A program made the position numbers and the translations under genes. From Bifidobacterium pseudolongum subsp. globosum (lineage in GTDB: Bacteria; Actinomycetota; Actinomycetes; Actinomycetales; Bifidobacteriaceae): DNA of 64,000 nt. The notes beneath the pieces are model-generated. The model had not been told where the DNA came from and did not search any database. It saw only the letters and a program-made list of their open reading frames with translations. This document shows positions 43,709 through 53,484 of this stretch, in pieces (within the stretch, counting starts at the first letter, position 1; the number at the start of each line of letters is the position of its first letter). The stretch spans positions 16,418 through 80,417 of the forward strand of contig NZ_JGZG01000009.1 in NCBI RefSeq assembly GCF_000741295.1, given 5' to 3'.

Positions 43709-45781
43709 TTAGATACTGGAATCGGCGGCCACGCTCATCACATACACGTTCTTGCGCAGTTGGCGCGCCTGCGAGCGTGTGATGTCATCCGCCTCGAGCA
43801 TGTCTTGGATCACGCCGAGCTCGATGCCGTAGCTTTCGCGCTTGATCTCCTCGATCTGCGTGATCATCTCGGTTGTGGCGCCCATGTTCGGGCGCGCTTT
43901 GAGCGTCGCCTCCGCGCGGCGGTAGTCGAGCAGCAGCGCCGAGCAATACTCGGTGTTGTACGTCGATTTGCCCATCTCGTCGTACAGGTGGTCGATCACA
44001 TTGTCGATTGCCGCCGTCTGCACGGTGCGCATGTGCGCGTAGATCTGGTGTTCGCTCAGCATCGGCGTGTTCTTGCGGATCAGGTTGTTCACACGGCTCG
44101 ACAGGATCTTGATGCGCCGCTGCAGCGACCGCATGCGCCCCTTGATCTGCCAGATCGCGTGCGCGGAATCGTGGTCGGTGACCGCGTGGCGCAGCGACGT
44201 CATGATCTGGTCGAGCAGGCGCTCGCACGCCTCGATCTCGAGGTCACGGTCCACGGACTGTTCGCCGGTCTGCGCTTTCGTGGCCGCGAGCCGGCCCTTC
44301 ACATAGTCCTTCTCCCACTCGAGCGCCGCGATCTGCAGTTCCGAGAACCCGATTGGGTCGATCGCGCCCAGCCGGTGCTTGAGGCGCGTGATGCGCTTCG
44401 TGTACGAGTCGATGACGGCCATGACGGCGCGGCGGTTGTCGGGCGTCACGCGCTCGGCGAGCTCCTCGACCGTGCGGCGCAGCACTTCGATCGAGGCCTC
44501 GGTGATCGCGCGCGAATCATCGGTGCTCTTCTTCGGCGCCACCACGGGCAGCAGGAAGTTCGCGAGCAGCAGCGTGACGACGATCACGCCGCCGGCGATG
44601 AAGATCAGTTCGTCGCGCATCGGGAACCATTCGCCGTCCGCGAGCGTGTAGGGAATCGTGAACATCAGCGAAAGCGTGATCGTGCCCTTCGGCCCGCCGA
44701 AAGTCATGACGGCGGCCGAGCGCCAGCGTTCCTTCGTCATGCGCCGGCGCTTGCGCGTCACTTCGTGGCGGGTGATGCGCAGCATGGCGGCCACCCAAGC
44801 GAACCGCATGCCCACCACCACGGCTGCCACGATGAGGATCGTGGCAAGCAGGGTGAGATTGCTGATCTGCTGGTCGTTCCAACTTGCCTCCATTGCGTCG
44901 GGCAGCAGCATGCCGAGCAAGATGAACACCGCGCCGTTCAACGCGAACGAGAGCACCGACCACACGCTGGATGCGACGATGTTCGTGCGTGCCACATTCG
45001 GCCCCACGCCGGAGCGGTCGAAGCGAATGATCAGGCCGGCCGCCACAACCGAAAGAATGCCCGAGACGTGGATCGCCTCGGCGCCCAAGTACAGCAGGAA
45101 CGGCAGGAACAGCTCCATGAGCACGCGCGTGGTGGTGGTCTCCCAGCCGAGTGAGCGCACGGTCTCGAACAGCCAGTTGATGGCCAGACCGAGCACCACG
45201 CCCACGATCGCGCCGCCGAAGAACGAGATGAAGAACTCGCCGATCGCCTCGCCCACTTCGAACGTGCCGGTGACGGCGGCGGCGATGGCGAACTGGAACC
45301 CGACGATGCCGGAAGCGTCGTTGAACAACGATTCGCCTTTGAGCACGCCCACCTGGCGTTGTGAAAGCGACGCCTCATGGCTCAGCGAGCTCACCGCCAC
45401 GGCATCGGTCGGACCCAGGGCCGCGCCGAGCGCAAGCGCGGCGGCGAGCGGCACGACAGGCCATGCCGCGTGCAGCGTGAACCCCACGCCCACCATTGTC
45501 GCGATGGCCAGCCCCACGGCCAGAGAAAGCGAGAGCTTCAACGATTTGAGCAGTGAGCCCTTGTCTATCTCGTGCGCCTCCAGATACAGCAGCGGCGCGA
45601 TGAACAGCACCATGAACAATTCCGGGTCGAGCTCGGTGTCCGGAAAGAACGGCAGCTGCGAGGCGAGCACGCCAAGCGCGATCTGCACGAGCGGCGTGGA
45701 GACCTTGGGGATGAACCGGCTGAGGAACGAGGAGAGCACGACCGCCGCAATGATGCATAGAATCAACTCGAATGTGGGCAC
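43709..45781 (-). CDS. Na+/H+ antiporter, CPA1 family
   Basis: Cation:proton antiporter of about 690 residues. The first 420 residues hold about 12 hydrophobic helices with the conserved ALGAALGPTDAVAVSSL and GESLFNDASGIVGFQFA motifs, the latter carrying the ion-binding Asp of the NhaP/CPA1 family. The remaining 270 residues are a cytosolic, largely helical domain. GAGGAGG directly abuts the ATG at 45787, so translation more likely starts at the GTG two codons later (45781), which has a normal 6-nt spacing. Confidence 0.9.
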   Translation of the reverse strand: MPTFELILCIIAAVVLSSFLSRFIPKVSTPLVQIALGVLASQLPFFPDTELDPELFMVLFIAPLLYLEAHEIDKGSLLKSLKLSLSLAVGLAIATMVGVGFTLHAAWPVVPLAAALALGAALGPTDAVAVSSLSHEASLSQRQVGVLKGESLFNDASGIVGFQFAIAAAVTGTFEVGEAIGEFFISFFGGAIVGVVLGLAINWLFETVRSLGWETTTTRVLMELFLPFLLYLGAEAIHVSGILSVVAAGLIIRFDRSGVGPNVARTNIVASSVWSVLSFALNGAVFILLGMLLPDAMEASWNDQQISNLTLLATILIVAAVVVGMRFAWVAAMLRITRHEVTRKRRRMTKERWRSAAVMTFGGPKGTITLSLMFTIPYTLADGEWFPMRDELIFIAGGVIVVTLLLANFLLPVVAPKKSTDDSRAITEASIEVLRRTVEELAERVTPDNRRAVMAVIDSYTKRITRLKHRLGAIDPIGFSELQIAALEWEKDYVKGRLAATKAQTGEQSVDRDLEIEACERLLDQIMTSLRHAVTDHDSAHAIWQIKGRMRSLQRRIKILSSRVNNLIRKNTPMLSEHQIYAHMRTVQTAAIDNVIDHLYDEMGKSTYNTEYCSALLLDYRRAEATLKARPNMGATTEMITQIEEIKRESYGIELGVIQDMLEADDITRSQARQLRKNVYVMSVAADSSI

Positions 45782-45895
45782 AACCATCCTCCTCGCTCGC
45801 CAACCACTGAGAAATCCAGAATATCAAGCGAAAGGCCACTATGCGGAAGCCATGTCAGCCTGAGGAACAGCCACGGGTGGTGCCACAATGATCCC

Positions 45896-46396
45896 ATGAC
45901 CGATTCCGTGAATCCCGTGCATTCCGCGCCGCCGCTCGCCCCGCTGACGCTTGACGAGGCGATGGCCGCGGCGCTCGACCAGGGCGCGTTGGCGGCGCTC
46001 GCCGGCGATGTGCCGGTCGGCGCCGTCGTGATCGACGAACAGGGCCGGCTCATCGGCGCGGGCCGCAACCTGCGCGAACGCGACGGCGACCCGCTCGCGC
46101 ACGCCGAAGTGGAGGCGATGCGCGCGGCCGCACGCATGCGCGGCGACTGGAATCTGGAGGGCTGCACACTCGTCGTCACGTTGGAACCGTGCCCGATGTG
46201 CGCGGGGGCGTGCCTGCAGACGCGCATCGGGCGCATCGTGTTCGGCGCGTGGGATGCGAAGCTCGGCGCGTGCGGCTCGGTATGGGACCTGCCACGCGAC
46301 CCGCATGTGGGCCATGAGCCCCAGGTCATCGGCGGTGTGCGCGAAGAGGAGTGCGCGCGCGTGCTCACCGACTTCTTTCGCGAGCGCCGCGTGTGA
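45896..46396 (+). CDS. tadA: tRNA-specific adenosine deaminase
   Basis: Converts A34 to inosine in tRNA-Arg(ACG). The 166-residue protein has the deaminase zinc signature: HAEVEAM near residue 68 and EPCPMCAGACLQTRI near 97, followed by FGAWDAKLGACGSVWDL. No Shine-Dalgarno is obvious before the ATG at 45896, so the message may be leaderless or start slightly downstream at another codon. It is divergent from the antiporter gene. Confidence 0.9.
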   Translation: MTDSVNPVHSAPPLAPLTLDEAMAAALDQGALAALAGDVPVGAVVIDEQGRLIGAGRNLRERDGDPLAHAEVEAMRAAARMRGDWNLEGCTLVVTLEPCPMCAGACLQTRIGRIVFGAWDAKLGACGSVWDLPRDPHVGHEPQVIGGVREEECARVLTDFFRERRV

Positions 46397-46515
46397 TTTT
46401 CTTGCGCGGTGCAGGGAACACTCCGAACCGTGGCAAGGAATCCGGGAATCCCTAGGATGGTCGCAGGATCGCATCAACTGGTGCAATGACGCATCCGCAC
46501 AGGGAGGGCAGGAAT

Positions 46516-48753
46516 ATGGCAATCATGGATTTCCACGGGACTTCGAGCCGCGGCGAAGAGGTCCGCATCGTGTATTTTGAGCAGCGCGCCGCACGGTCCG
46601 CGTTCGCGTTCGCGATTGTGGGCGACGACCTGCCGCGCATCGTGCATTGGGGACGCCCGCTCGCCGACCCGCGCACACTCGTCGCGGCGGCTGATGCGCT
46701 GCGTCCGCAGCGTGTCTCCGGCGCGCTCGACGAGACGGCCTGGCCGAGCATCCTGCCCACGCAAGCCGAGGCATGGACCGGCTCGCCGCGCTTCGTGGTG
46801 CGCGCCAGCGGTATGGAGCTGTTCTGCCATTTCGCTGTGACCGACGTGCGCATCGACGATGACGGCGTGACGGTCGACGCGCGCGACGCCGAGCAGGGCG
46901 TGCGCATCCTGTGGCGGTGCGAACTGCGCGAAAGCGGCCTCGTGCGCCAGCGCATGACGGTCGTCAACATGCGTTCCGGCGAGCTGGAAATCGGCACTGT
47001 GGAACTCGCGTTCCCCGTGCCCGCGGACATGACCGAGATCCTGACGACGACCGGCCACCACCTGCGCGAACGCTCGCCGCAGCGCCAGCCCTTCACCATC
47101 GGGCGGTTCCAGAAGGCGAGCCTCGTCGGGCGCCCCGATTTCGATTCCTCGCTCCTGCTGAACGTGGGGCGCACCGGCTTCGGTTTCACGCACGGCGAGG
47201 TCTACTCCGTGCACGTGGCCTGGAGCGGCAATTCGCTGATGGCCGCGGAACGCCTGCCGTACACATCCGGACTGATCGGCGGCGCGGAGGCGCTCTCCGG
47301 TGGCGAAGTGACGTTGTGCGCGCAGGGTGGCTCCGGCGACGACGGTGAGCGCTACACCACGCCGTGGCTGTACGGAGCGTACGGCGAAGGGCTCAACGAG
47401 GTAGCCGCGCGCTTCCACACCGAACTGCGCACAACCCACACGCAGTGGCGAGCCGAACTCGGCGTGCCCGAAAAACCGCGCCCCGTGATCCTCAACACGT
47501 GGGAGGCCGTGTATTTCCAGCATGATTTCGGCACGTTGAAGGCGCTTGCCGACAAGGCCGCCGCAAGCGGCGTGGAGCGCTTCGTCGTGGACGATGGCTG
47601 GTTCGGCGGCCGGCGTGACGACACCGGGGGTCTGGGCGACTGGTGGGTCTCGCAGGACGTGTGGCCGGATGGAGACCACTCGCTCAAGGCGCTTGCCGAC
47701 TACGTGCACGCCAAAGGCATGGAATTCGGCCTGTGGTTCGAGCCCGAGATGGTGAACCCCGACTCGGCCATGTACCGCGAGCACCCCGACTGGGTGCTGC
47801 GCCCCACGGCCAACCGCCTGCCGATGCAGGGACGCAACCAGCAGGTCGTCGACCTGACGAACCCGCAGGCCTACGACTATGTGTACGGCTGCATGGACGT
47901 ACTGGTCACCGAACTCGGCATCGACTACATCAAGTGGGACCACAACAAATACGTGACCGAGGCGGTGTCGCCGCGCACCGGCCGCCCGGCCGTGCATGGG
48001 CAGACACTCGCCGTCTACCGCATCTTCCATGATCTCAAAACCGCGCATCCCGGTCTGGAGATCGAAAGCTGCTCGTCCGGCGGCGGCCGCGTCGACCTCG
48101 CGATCCTCTCGCTCGCCGACCGCATCTGGGCGTCGGACTGCGTAGACCCGGTCGAACGCGCGGACATCCAGCGCTACACGTCGCTGCTCGTGCCGCCCGA
48201 GATGATCGGCGAGCATGTGGGCGCGAGCCCCGCGCACTCCACCCACCGCGCGACGAGCCAGCAGATGCGCATGGCGATGGCGTTCTTCGGGCATCTGGGC
48301 ATCGAATGGAACCTGCTCAAGGAACCGCAGTCGGCGCTCGACGAACTCGGCGTATGGGTCGACACATACAAGCGGCACCGCGCGGACTGCGCGCACGGCA
48401 CTGTGATCCACGGCGACGAGGCCGACCCCGCGGTGCGCGTCGACGGCGTGGTCAGCGCCAGCGGCGAGCGCGCCGTCTACCGCTTCACGCAATTGACCAC
48501 ATCGCAGACCTACCCGGCGGCGCCAGTGCGCCTGCTCGGGCTCGACCCGGACTCCGACTACCTGATCCAACCGCTCGCATGCAATATCGGCAGCGGTGAG
48601 CCGTTCACGCAGATCGGCAACGGGCAGAGCGAGCTCGGCTGGTGGAACAGCCAAGGCGTCGTCATGAACGGCGGGGCGCTCGCCGCGTTCGGCCTGCGGC
48701 CGCCATGCATCCACCCGGCGAACGCCGTGCTGTTCAGTGCCACGCGCGTGTGA
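46516..48753 (+). CDS. aga: Alpha-galactosidase, GH36
   Basis: A 745-residue GH36 alpha-galactosidase that removes galactose from raffinose, stachyose and melibiose. The nucleophile Asp is in DYIKWDHNKYV near residue 475 and the acid/base Asp in RIWASDCVDPVERADIQRY near 539, with RFVVDDGWFGGR and SSGGGRVDL as further GH36 marks. The N-terminal beta-supersandwich and length are normal. There is no signal peptide, so it acts on imported sugar. The ATG at 46516 follows GGAGGGCAGGAAT. It is the first gene of the alpha-galactoside locus. Confidence 0.93.
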   Translation: MAIMDFHGTSSRGEEVRIVYFEQRAARSAFAFAIVGDDLPRIVHWGRPLADPRTLVAAADALRPQRVSGALDETAWPSILPTQAEAWTGSPRFVVRASGMELFCHFAVTDVRIDDDGVTVDARDAEQGVRILWRCELRESGLVRQRMTVVNMRSGELEIGTVELAFPVPADMTEILTTTGHHLRERSPQRQPFTIGRFQKASLVGRPDFDSSLLLNVGRTGFGFTHGEVYSVHVAWSGNSLMAAERLPYTSGLIGGAEALSGGEVTLCAQGGSGDDGERYTTPWLYGAYGEGLNEVAARFHTELRTTHTQWRAELGVPEKPRPVILNTWEAVYFQHDFGTLKALADKAAASGVERFVVDDGWFGGRRDDTGGLGDWWVSQDVWPDGDHSLKALADYVHAKGMEFGLWFEPEMVNPDSAMYREHPDWVLRPTANRLPMQGRNQQVVDLTNPQAYDYVYGCMDVLVTELGIDYIKWDHNKYVTEAVSPRTGRPAVHGQTLAVYRIFHDLKTAHPGLEIESCSSGGGRVDLAILSLADRIWASDCVDPVERADIQRYTSLLVPPEMIGEHVGASPAHSTHRATSQQMRMAMAFFGHLGIEWNLLKEPQSALDELGVWVDTYKRHRADCAHGTVIHGDEADPAVRVDGVVSASGERAVYRFTQLTTSQTYPAAPVRLLGLDPDSDYLIQPLACNIGSGEPFTQIGNGQSELGWWNSQGVVMNGGALAAFGLRPPCIHPANAVLFSATRV

Positions 48754-48759
48754 GCACGG

Positions 48760-49962
48760 TCAGCTGATGAACGTGGCGATCGCGCGTGCGGCCGCTGAAT
48801 CCGACCACAGACGCCAGCTGAAATCCGGGATCGAGAACGAGACCGGCGCGGCCTGGCTGTGCCGGTAGGTGTCGATGCCTTTGCGGATGAACTCGCGATT
48901 CTTCTTGGCGATGAATGAGCTTTCGCCACTGATGAGCACCGTCGTGGGCATGGCGAGGTTGGAGACGGTCGCGACGAGCACGCCCAGGCGGAAGCATATG
49001 CGCTCGCCCAAGCGCCGTGCTTGTGGTGTGTTCGCGTGCAGGTCGCGTGCGAACTCCTCGAACGTGGTCACGCGGCCGACGATCGCCGAGTACTCCTCGG
49101 CGATCGAATCCGACGTGAGGCACTGCGAACAGCCCACATGGCCCGACGAGCAGCGCGGGCCTTCCGGGTCGATCAGTACATGGCCGGCCAGACCATAGCT
49201 TTTGTCCGGATTGTCGATAGGATTGCCACGGTTGGAGAGCGAATATCCCACGCCCGCGCCCATCGTGATGACGGCGAGCCTGGGGACGCCGATCGCGTCG
49301 CCGAACCAGCATTCGTACAGCAGGATCGAATCGAGGTCGTTGAACGCGCGCGTGGGGATGCCGGTCGCCTGCTGTACGAGCGCGCTCAGATCCACGACCG
49401 AATCCCAATACAGGAACGGCGCGAATGTGACAAAACGGTCGTCGTCGACATGCCCGCCGAGCGAGAGGCCGATCGCGGTAGGCGCCGGCGCGCCGGGGGA
49501 GACCACTGCGCGGACCATGCGCGCGATCTGCGCGACGATCGCGCCGGGTGAACGGTCGGTGATGCTTTCGGTGATCTCACCGCCGATTGGGCGGCACATC
49601 GCATTGACTTCGGAGGCGGTGATTGCGCCGTCGTGAATGTTGACGCCGATGAAGGTGTGGGAGTCCTCGCGGATGCGCAGCGCCGTCTGCGGGCGTCCAC
49701 GCCTGCCGCTCGCATCGTGGACGGGGAACCCTTCCGGCAGTGTGCCCGTCTGCGCGAAGCCGGCGGGCATCTCCTCGATGACGCCGTCGTAGATGAGGTC
49801 GCTCGTGATGCGCGAGAGCGCGCCCTGCGAAAGATTGAAGATCTGCGCGAGCGGCGTGCGCGCGATCGGGCCGTACTGCATGATGCCGCGCGCAACGTCG
49901 TGCGTGGCTTCCGACTTGCTGAACCAGTGCGGGAACTCGAGCGAATCCGAATTTGTTTCCAT
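48760..49962 (-). CDS. ROK-family transcriptional regulator
   Basis: A ROK repressor of about 400 residues with an N-terminal winged-helix HTH (ARTPLAQIFNLSQGALSRITSDLIYDGVIEE, about 33-63) and a sugar-kinase-like ROK domain (FIGVNIHDG, VITMGAGVGYSL). The ROK zinc motif is modified: CSSGHVGCSQC in place of CxCGxxGCxE. Lying between the alpha-galactosidase and divergent ABC genes, it most likely regulates this locus. No Shine-Dalgarno precedes the ATG; TATATT lies 9 bases upstream, compatible with a leaderless mRNA. The frame is open further upstream, so the start is uncertain. Confidence 0.85.
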   Translation of the reverse strand: METNSDSLEFPHWFSKSEATHDVARGIMQYGPIARTPLAQIFNLSQGALSRITSDLIYDGVIEEMPAGFAQTGTLPEGFPVHDASGRRGRPQTALRIREDSHTFIGVNIHDGAITASEVNAMCRPIGGEITESITDRSPGAIVAQIARMVRAVVSPGAPAPTAIGLSLGGHVDDDRFVTFAPFLYWDSVVDLSALVQQATGIPTRAFNDLDSILLYECWFGDAIGVPRLAVITMGAGVGYSLSNRGNPIDNPDKSYGLAGHVLIDPEGPRCSSGHVGCSQCLTSDSIAEEYSAIVGRVTTFEEFARDLHANTPQARRLGERICFRLGVLVATVSNLAMPTTVLISGESSFIAKKNREFIRKGIDTYRHSQAAPVSFSIPDFSWRLWSDSAAARAIATFIS

Positions 49963-50116
49963 GAGTATATAAATATACGCCCATTTTCTTACTTCGTTTT
50001 TGGACGCGCGGGGCGGTGGGAATGAAAAGCGCGGATTCATACACTGACTGTGTACCGGCTGGCGTGAAGGAGCGCCGACCGCACTGAGGAACAGGACAAC
50101 AGACGAGGGAGTTACC

Positions 50117-51412
50117 ATGAAATTCGCTACGAACGCCGCGAGGTCGGCGCTACGGCGCGCGTTGAAAGGGGCTTGTGCCGCGGCGTGCGCGGTGGCGGTC
50201 GGTCTGGGCGCGGCGGCTTGCGGCGCGGGGGCCGGCAATGGGCGGGTCACACTTGATTTCTTCCAGTTCAAGGCCGAGGCCGCGGACTGGTTCAAGCAGG
50301 CGGCCGAGGAGTTCGAACGTCAGAATCCGGACATCAAGATCAACATCAACAATTCCGCGAACGCGCAGACCGATCTGCGCACGCGCTTCGTCAAGGATCG
50401 TGTGCCGGACGTCATCACATTCAACGGCGACTACAGCTTCGGCATGTTCGCCGCGAGTGGCGTCTTCCATGATTTCACTGATGACCCGCTTGTCGACGAC
50501 CTGAACGAAGGCATGGTCACGATCGCGAAGAACCTTGTGCAGACCAACGACCCGGCGAAGAAGCGGCTGTACGGACTGCCGTTCGCCGGCAATGCGTCCG
50601 GCTACATCTACAACAAGGATCTGTTCCGCAAGGTCGGCCTCGATCCGGAGAATCCGCCGCGGACGTGGGATGAGTTCACGGCGATGCTGCAGACCTTCCG
50701 CGACGCCGGCATCGACCCGGTGCAGGCGACGCTCGCCGACGCCTGGACCACGCAGGCGCCGCTCGCCTCGCTCGCGGGCACACTTGTGCCGGAAAGCGAA
50801 TACACGGACCTCAAGGACGGCACGACGACGTTCAAGCAGATCTGGACGGAGCCGGTGGCCAAGGAGATCGAACTGTTCACGTATGCGGATGGGGAGAAGG
50901 GCGTCACCTACCAGCAGGGCACGCAGAACTTCGCCAAGGGCGCTGCGGCGATCATCCCACTCGGTACGTACGCGATCCCGCAGATCACGATGATCAACGA
51001 AGACATCGACCTCGGCTTCGCACAGATGCCGGCCACGAATGACGCCGAAGAGCAGGTCCTCACCGCCGGTGACGATGTGATGCTCACGATGGGCGCGAAC
51101 AGCAAGCACCCGGAGCAGGCCATGCGCTTCATCAAGTTCCTGATGGGCAAACAGCAGCTCGAGGACTATGCGCGTGCGCAGTCCGCAATCACACCGCTCA
51201 AAGACACCTACTTCGGCAATCCGGCGCTCGAAACGGTGCGTCCGTTCTTCGAAAGCAACCGCGTGGCCGATTTCTGTGACCACTACATCCCGTCATCCAT
51301 CAACATCGGCGGCTACCTGCAGTCCGCGATCATGAGCGGGAACGTGAACCAGTTCGTCGATTCGATGCAGAACGAGTGGGACAAAGTGCAGGCCCGCGAC
51401 TTCAGCGAATGA
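50117..51412 (+). CDS. Sugar ABC transporter substrate-binding lipoprotein
   Basis: Family 1 extracellular solute-binding protein (431 residues). The signal peptide ends in a lipobox, [10 protein letters not shown], with the lipid-modified Cys near residue 35. Motifs fit oligosaccharide-binding proteins of the MsmE/RafB type ([44 protein letters not shown]). Between GH36 genes it probably binds raffinose-family oligosaccharides or isomaltosides. The two permease genes follow at 25 and 4 bases. GAGGGAG precedes the ATG. Confidence 0.9.
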   Translation: MKFATNAARSALRRALKGACAAACAVAVGLGAAACGAGAGNGRVTLDFFQFKAEAADWFKQAAEEFERQNPDIKININNSANAQTDLRTRFVKDRVPDVITFNGDYSFGMFAASGVFHDFTDDPLVDDLNEGMVTIAKNLVQTNDPAKKRLYGLPFAGNASGYIYNKDLFRKVGLDPENPPRTWDEFTAMLQTFRDAGIDPVQATLADAWTTQAPLASLAGTLVPESEYTDLKDGTTTFKQIWTEPVAKEIELFTYADGEKGVTYQQGTQNFAKGAAAIIPLGTYAIPQITMINEDIDLGFAQMPATNDAEEQVLTAGDDVMLTMGANSKHPEQAMRFIKFLMGKQQLEDYARAQSAITPLKDTYFGNPALETVRPFFESNRVADFCDHYIPSSINIGGYLQSAIMSGNVNQFVDSMQNEWDKVQARDFSE

Positions 51413-51437
51413 GATTGCAAGGAAAGGAAGGCCAGAA

Positions 51438-52430
51438 ATGACTTCGTTGACGAACGCCGGTCAGCAGGCACGCGCGATGGAGGACGTGCTTGCCAACGAC
51501 ATAGACACCCACCACTCCCGCAGGTCCGCGAACAAACCGCCGCGCAAGAAGAAGACGTCTGCGTTCTCCGACCGCAAAGTCGATCACGCGTACTACTGGA
51601 TGGCCGTGCCGGCCGCGGTGATCTTCGCCGTGTTCCTGTACGTGCCGTTCATCCGCGGCATCATGTATTCGTTCACCAACTCGCAAGGCTACGGCAGTTA
51701 CAAGTGGATCGGGTTCAACAACTACCTCGCGCTGTTCCGCGATGAGCGCGTGGGGCACGCGTACCTGTTCACATTCCTGATCGCGATCGCGATCACCGTG
51801 CTCATCAACGTGATCGCATTGTTCCTTTCGGTCGCGCTCAACGGCAAGATCGCATGCAAGAACGGGTTCCGCGCGATCTACTTCATCCCGTACACGCTCG
51901 CCGTGCTCGTCATCGGCTATGTGTTCAAGTACATCTTCATGCAGCCCTTGCCCGCGCTGGGCAAGGCGCTCGGCATCGGTTGGCTGAGTGAGTCGCTGCT
52001 GACAAGCGAGCGCTACGCATGGATCCCGATCGTCTTCCTGGCTGTCTGGCAGGGCGTCGCCTACTCGGTGCTGATCTACCTCGCCGGCCTGCAGACCGTG
52101 GACACGCAGGTCTATGAGGCCGCCGCGATCGATGGCGTCAACGCGTGGCAGAAGTTCTGGAAGATCACGTTCCCGCTCATCGGGCCCTTCTTCACCATCA
52201 ACCTCGTGCTCACCATGAAGAACGCGCTTGGCACCTTCGACCAGGTGGTGGCGCTCACCGACGGCGGCCCGAACTCCAAGACGGAGACGGTCACCTACCT
52301 CATCTGGAAGGGCGGCCTGACTGGCGGCGAGTACGCATACCAGACCGCGAATGCCGTGCTGTTCTTCATCGTCCTCGCGATCATCGCGTTCATCCAGCTT
52401 AAGTTCTTCGGCAGCAAAGAGAAGGTGTGA
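51438..52430 (+). CDS. Sugar ABC transporter permease (MsmF/UgpA type)
   Basis: Membrane-spanning subunit of 330 residues with six hydrophobic segments and the cytosolic EAA loop YEAAAIDGVNAWQKFWKITFPLIGP near residue 220, which docks on the ATPase. The N-terminal 50 residues are polar and cytosolic. AAGGAAAGGAAGG lies upstream. It forms the heterodimeric channel with the next gene. Confidence 0.92.
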   Translation: MTSLTNAGQQARAMEDVLANDIDTHHSRRSANKPPRKKKTSAFSDRKVDHAYYWMAVPAAVIFAVFLYVPFIRGIMYSFTNSQGYGSYKWIGFNNYLALFRDERVGHAYLFTFLIAIAITVLINVIALFLSVALNGKIACKNGFRAIYFIPYTLAVLVIGYVFKYIFMQPLPALGKALGIGWLSESLLTSERYAWIPIVFLAVWQGVAYSVLIYLAGLQTVDTQVYEAAAIDGVNAWQKFWKITFPLIGPFFTINLVLTMKNALGTFDQVVALTDGGPNSKTETVTYLIWKGGLTGGEYAYQTANAVLFFIVLAIIAFIQLKFFGSKEKV

Positions 52431-52434
52431 GACC

Positions 52435-53319
52435 ATGACCACCGCAACCACCACCATCCAACCATCCACAAGTCGTCCGGAGGCCGCCGCGCCCACGAAG
52501 TTCCGTAAGGACAGGCGTATCAACTGGTGGCTCACCGCAGTCGTGGCCGTCTTCAGCCTGACGATCCTCGTGCCGTTGTATTTCACGGTCGTCACCGCCT
52601 TGAAGACGCCGGCCGAAGCGGGCTCCTTCAGCCTGCCCTCGAGCTGGCAGTGGGGGAACTTCGCCGCCGCGTCCGCCAAGGTCGACTACCCGCGCGCCGC
52701 GCTCAACTCGGCGATCATCACCGTTATCGCCGTCTCGCTCACGCTCGTGACCAACACCTTCGTGGCGTATGCGATCGCGCGCAACATGGACAAGCGGTTC
52801 TTCCGCTTCCTCTACTACTTCTTCATCGCCGCGATGTTCGTGCCGTTCCCGGTCGTCATGCTGCCGCTCGCCAAGCAGATGGGCTCGTGGCACCTCGACA
52901 ACCAGGCCGGTCTGATCATCCTGTACGTGATTCTGGGCCTCGGCACGAACCTGTTCATCGCGACCGGCTTCATCCGCTCGATCCCGGTCTCGCTCGAGGA
53001 GGCCGCGCGCATCGACGGCGCGGGCACGTGGCGCATCTTCTGGAGGATCATCTTCCCGCTCATGGGGCCGATCAACGCGACAATCGCGATCATGACGGCG
53101 CTGTGGGCATGGAACGACTTCCTGCTGCCGCTCATCATCCTCACGAACCAGCACGACCAGACGATCCCGCTCGCGCAGTATGTGTTCAGCTCGCAGTTCG
53201 CCACGAACTACCCGCAGGCCTTCGCGAGCTACCTCATGGCCATGGCCCCGGTGCTCGTCGTCTACATCTTCGCCCAGAAGTGGGTCGTGGGCGGTGTGAT
53301 GCGTGGCGCCGTGAAGTAG
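52435..53319 (+). CDS. Sugar ABC transporter permease (MsmG/UgpE type)
   Basis: Second permease subunit, 294 residues, with six hydrophobic segments and the EAA loop LEEAARIDGAGTWRIFWRIIFPLMGP near residue 190. The start is the ATG at 52435, four bases after the first permease stop. No ATPase gene follows, so the importer must borrow one, most likely MsmK at 33.4 kb. Confidence 0.92.
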   Translation: MTTATTTIQPSTSRPEAAAPTKFRKDRRINWWLTAVVAVFSLTILVPLYFTVVTALKTPAEAGSFSLPSSWQWGNFAAASAKVDYPRAALNSAIITVIAVSLTLVTNTFVAYAIARNMDKRFFRFLYYFFIAAMFVPFPVVMLPLAKQMGSWHLDNQAGLIILYVILGLGTNLFIATGFIRSIPVSLEEAARIDGAGTWRIFWRIIFPLMGPINATIAIMTALWAWNDFLLPLIILTNQHDQTIPLAQYVFSSQFATNYPQAFASYLMAMAPVLVVYIFAQKWVVGGVMRGAVK

Positions 53320-53351
53320 CGCGGTGGCGATAGCGCTCTGGCGTCCTCATG

Positions 53352-53388
53352 CGGTCGGCCGCACCCGATCTTCGGGCGCGGCCGACCG
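53352..53388 (+). terminator. Terminator after the sugar ABC operon
   Basis: An 11-bp perfect stem CGGTCGGCCGC (53352-53362) and GCGGCCGACCG (53378-53388), with an inner CCCGA/TCGGG stem in the loop, followed by TTGT. Confidence 0.65.
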
Positions 53389-53400
53389 TTGTGCAGGGCG

Positions 53401-53484
53401 TTATGCGCCGAAAATCTCCGCATGTGTCCCTGTACGCAGAAAAATAGCCGCACTATCTTCGGTGACTAAATCATTGTTCAACAT
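53401..53484 (-). pseudogene. YafQ-type toxin remnant (C-terminal tail only)
   Basis: The only toxin-like sequence after the antitoxin is a 27-codon tail ending DSAAIFLRTGTHAEIFGA. This closely resembles the C-terminus of YafQ-type mRNA interferases (RTGTHAALFG in E. coli, as I recall it), including the catalytic His. The rest of the toxin, about 65 residues, is missing, so no functional RNase can be made. The reading frame overlaps the end of the antitoxin gene, consistent with an internal deletion. Confidence 0.7.
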
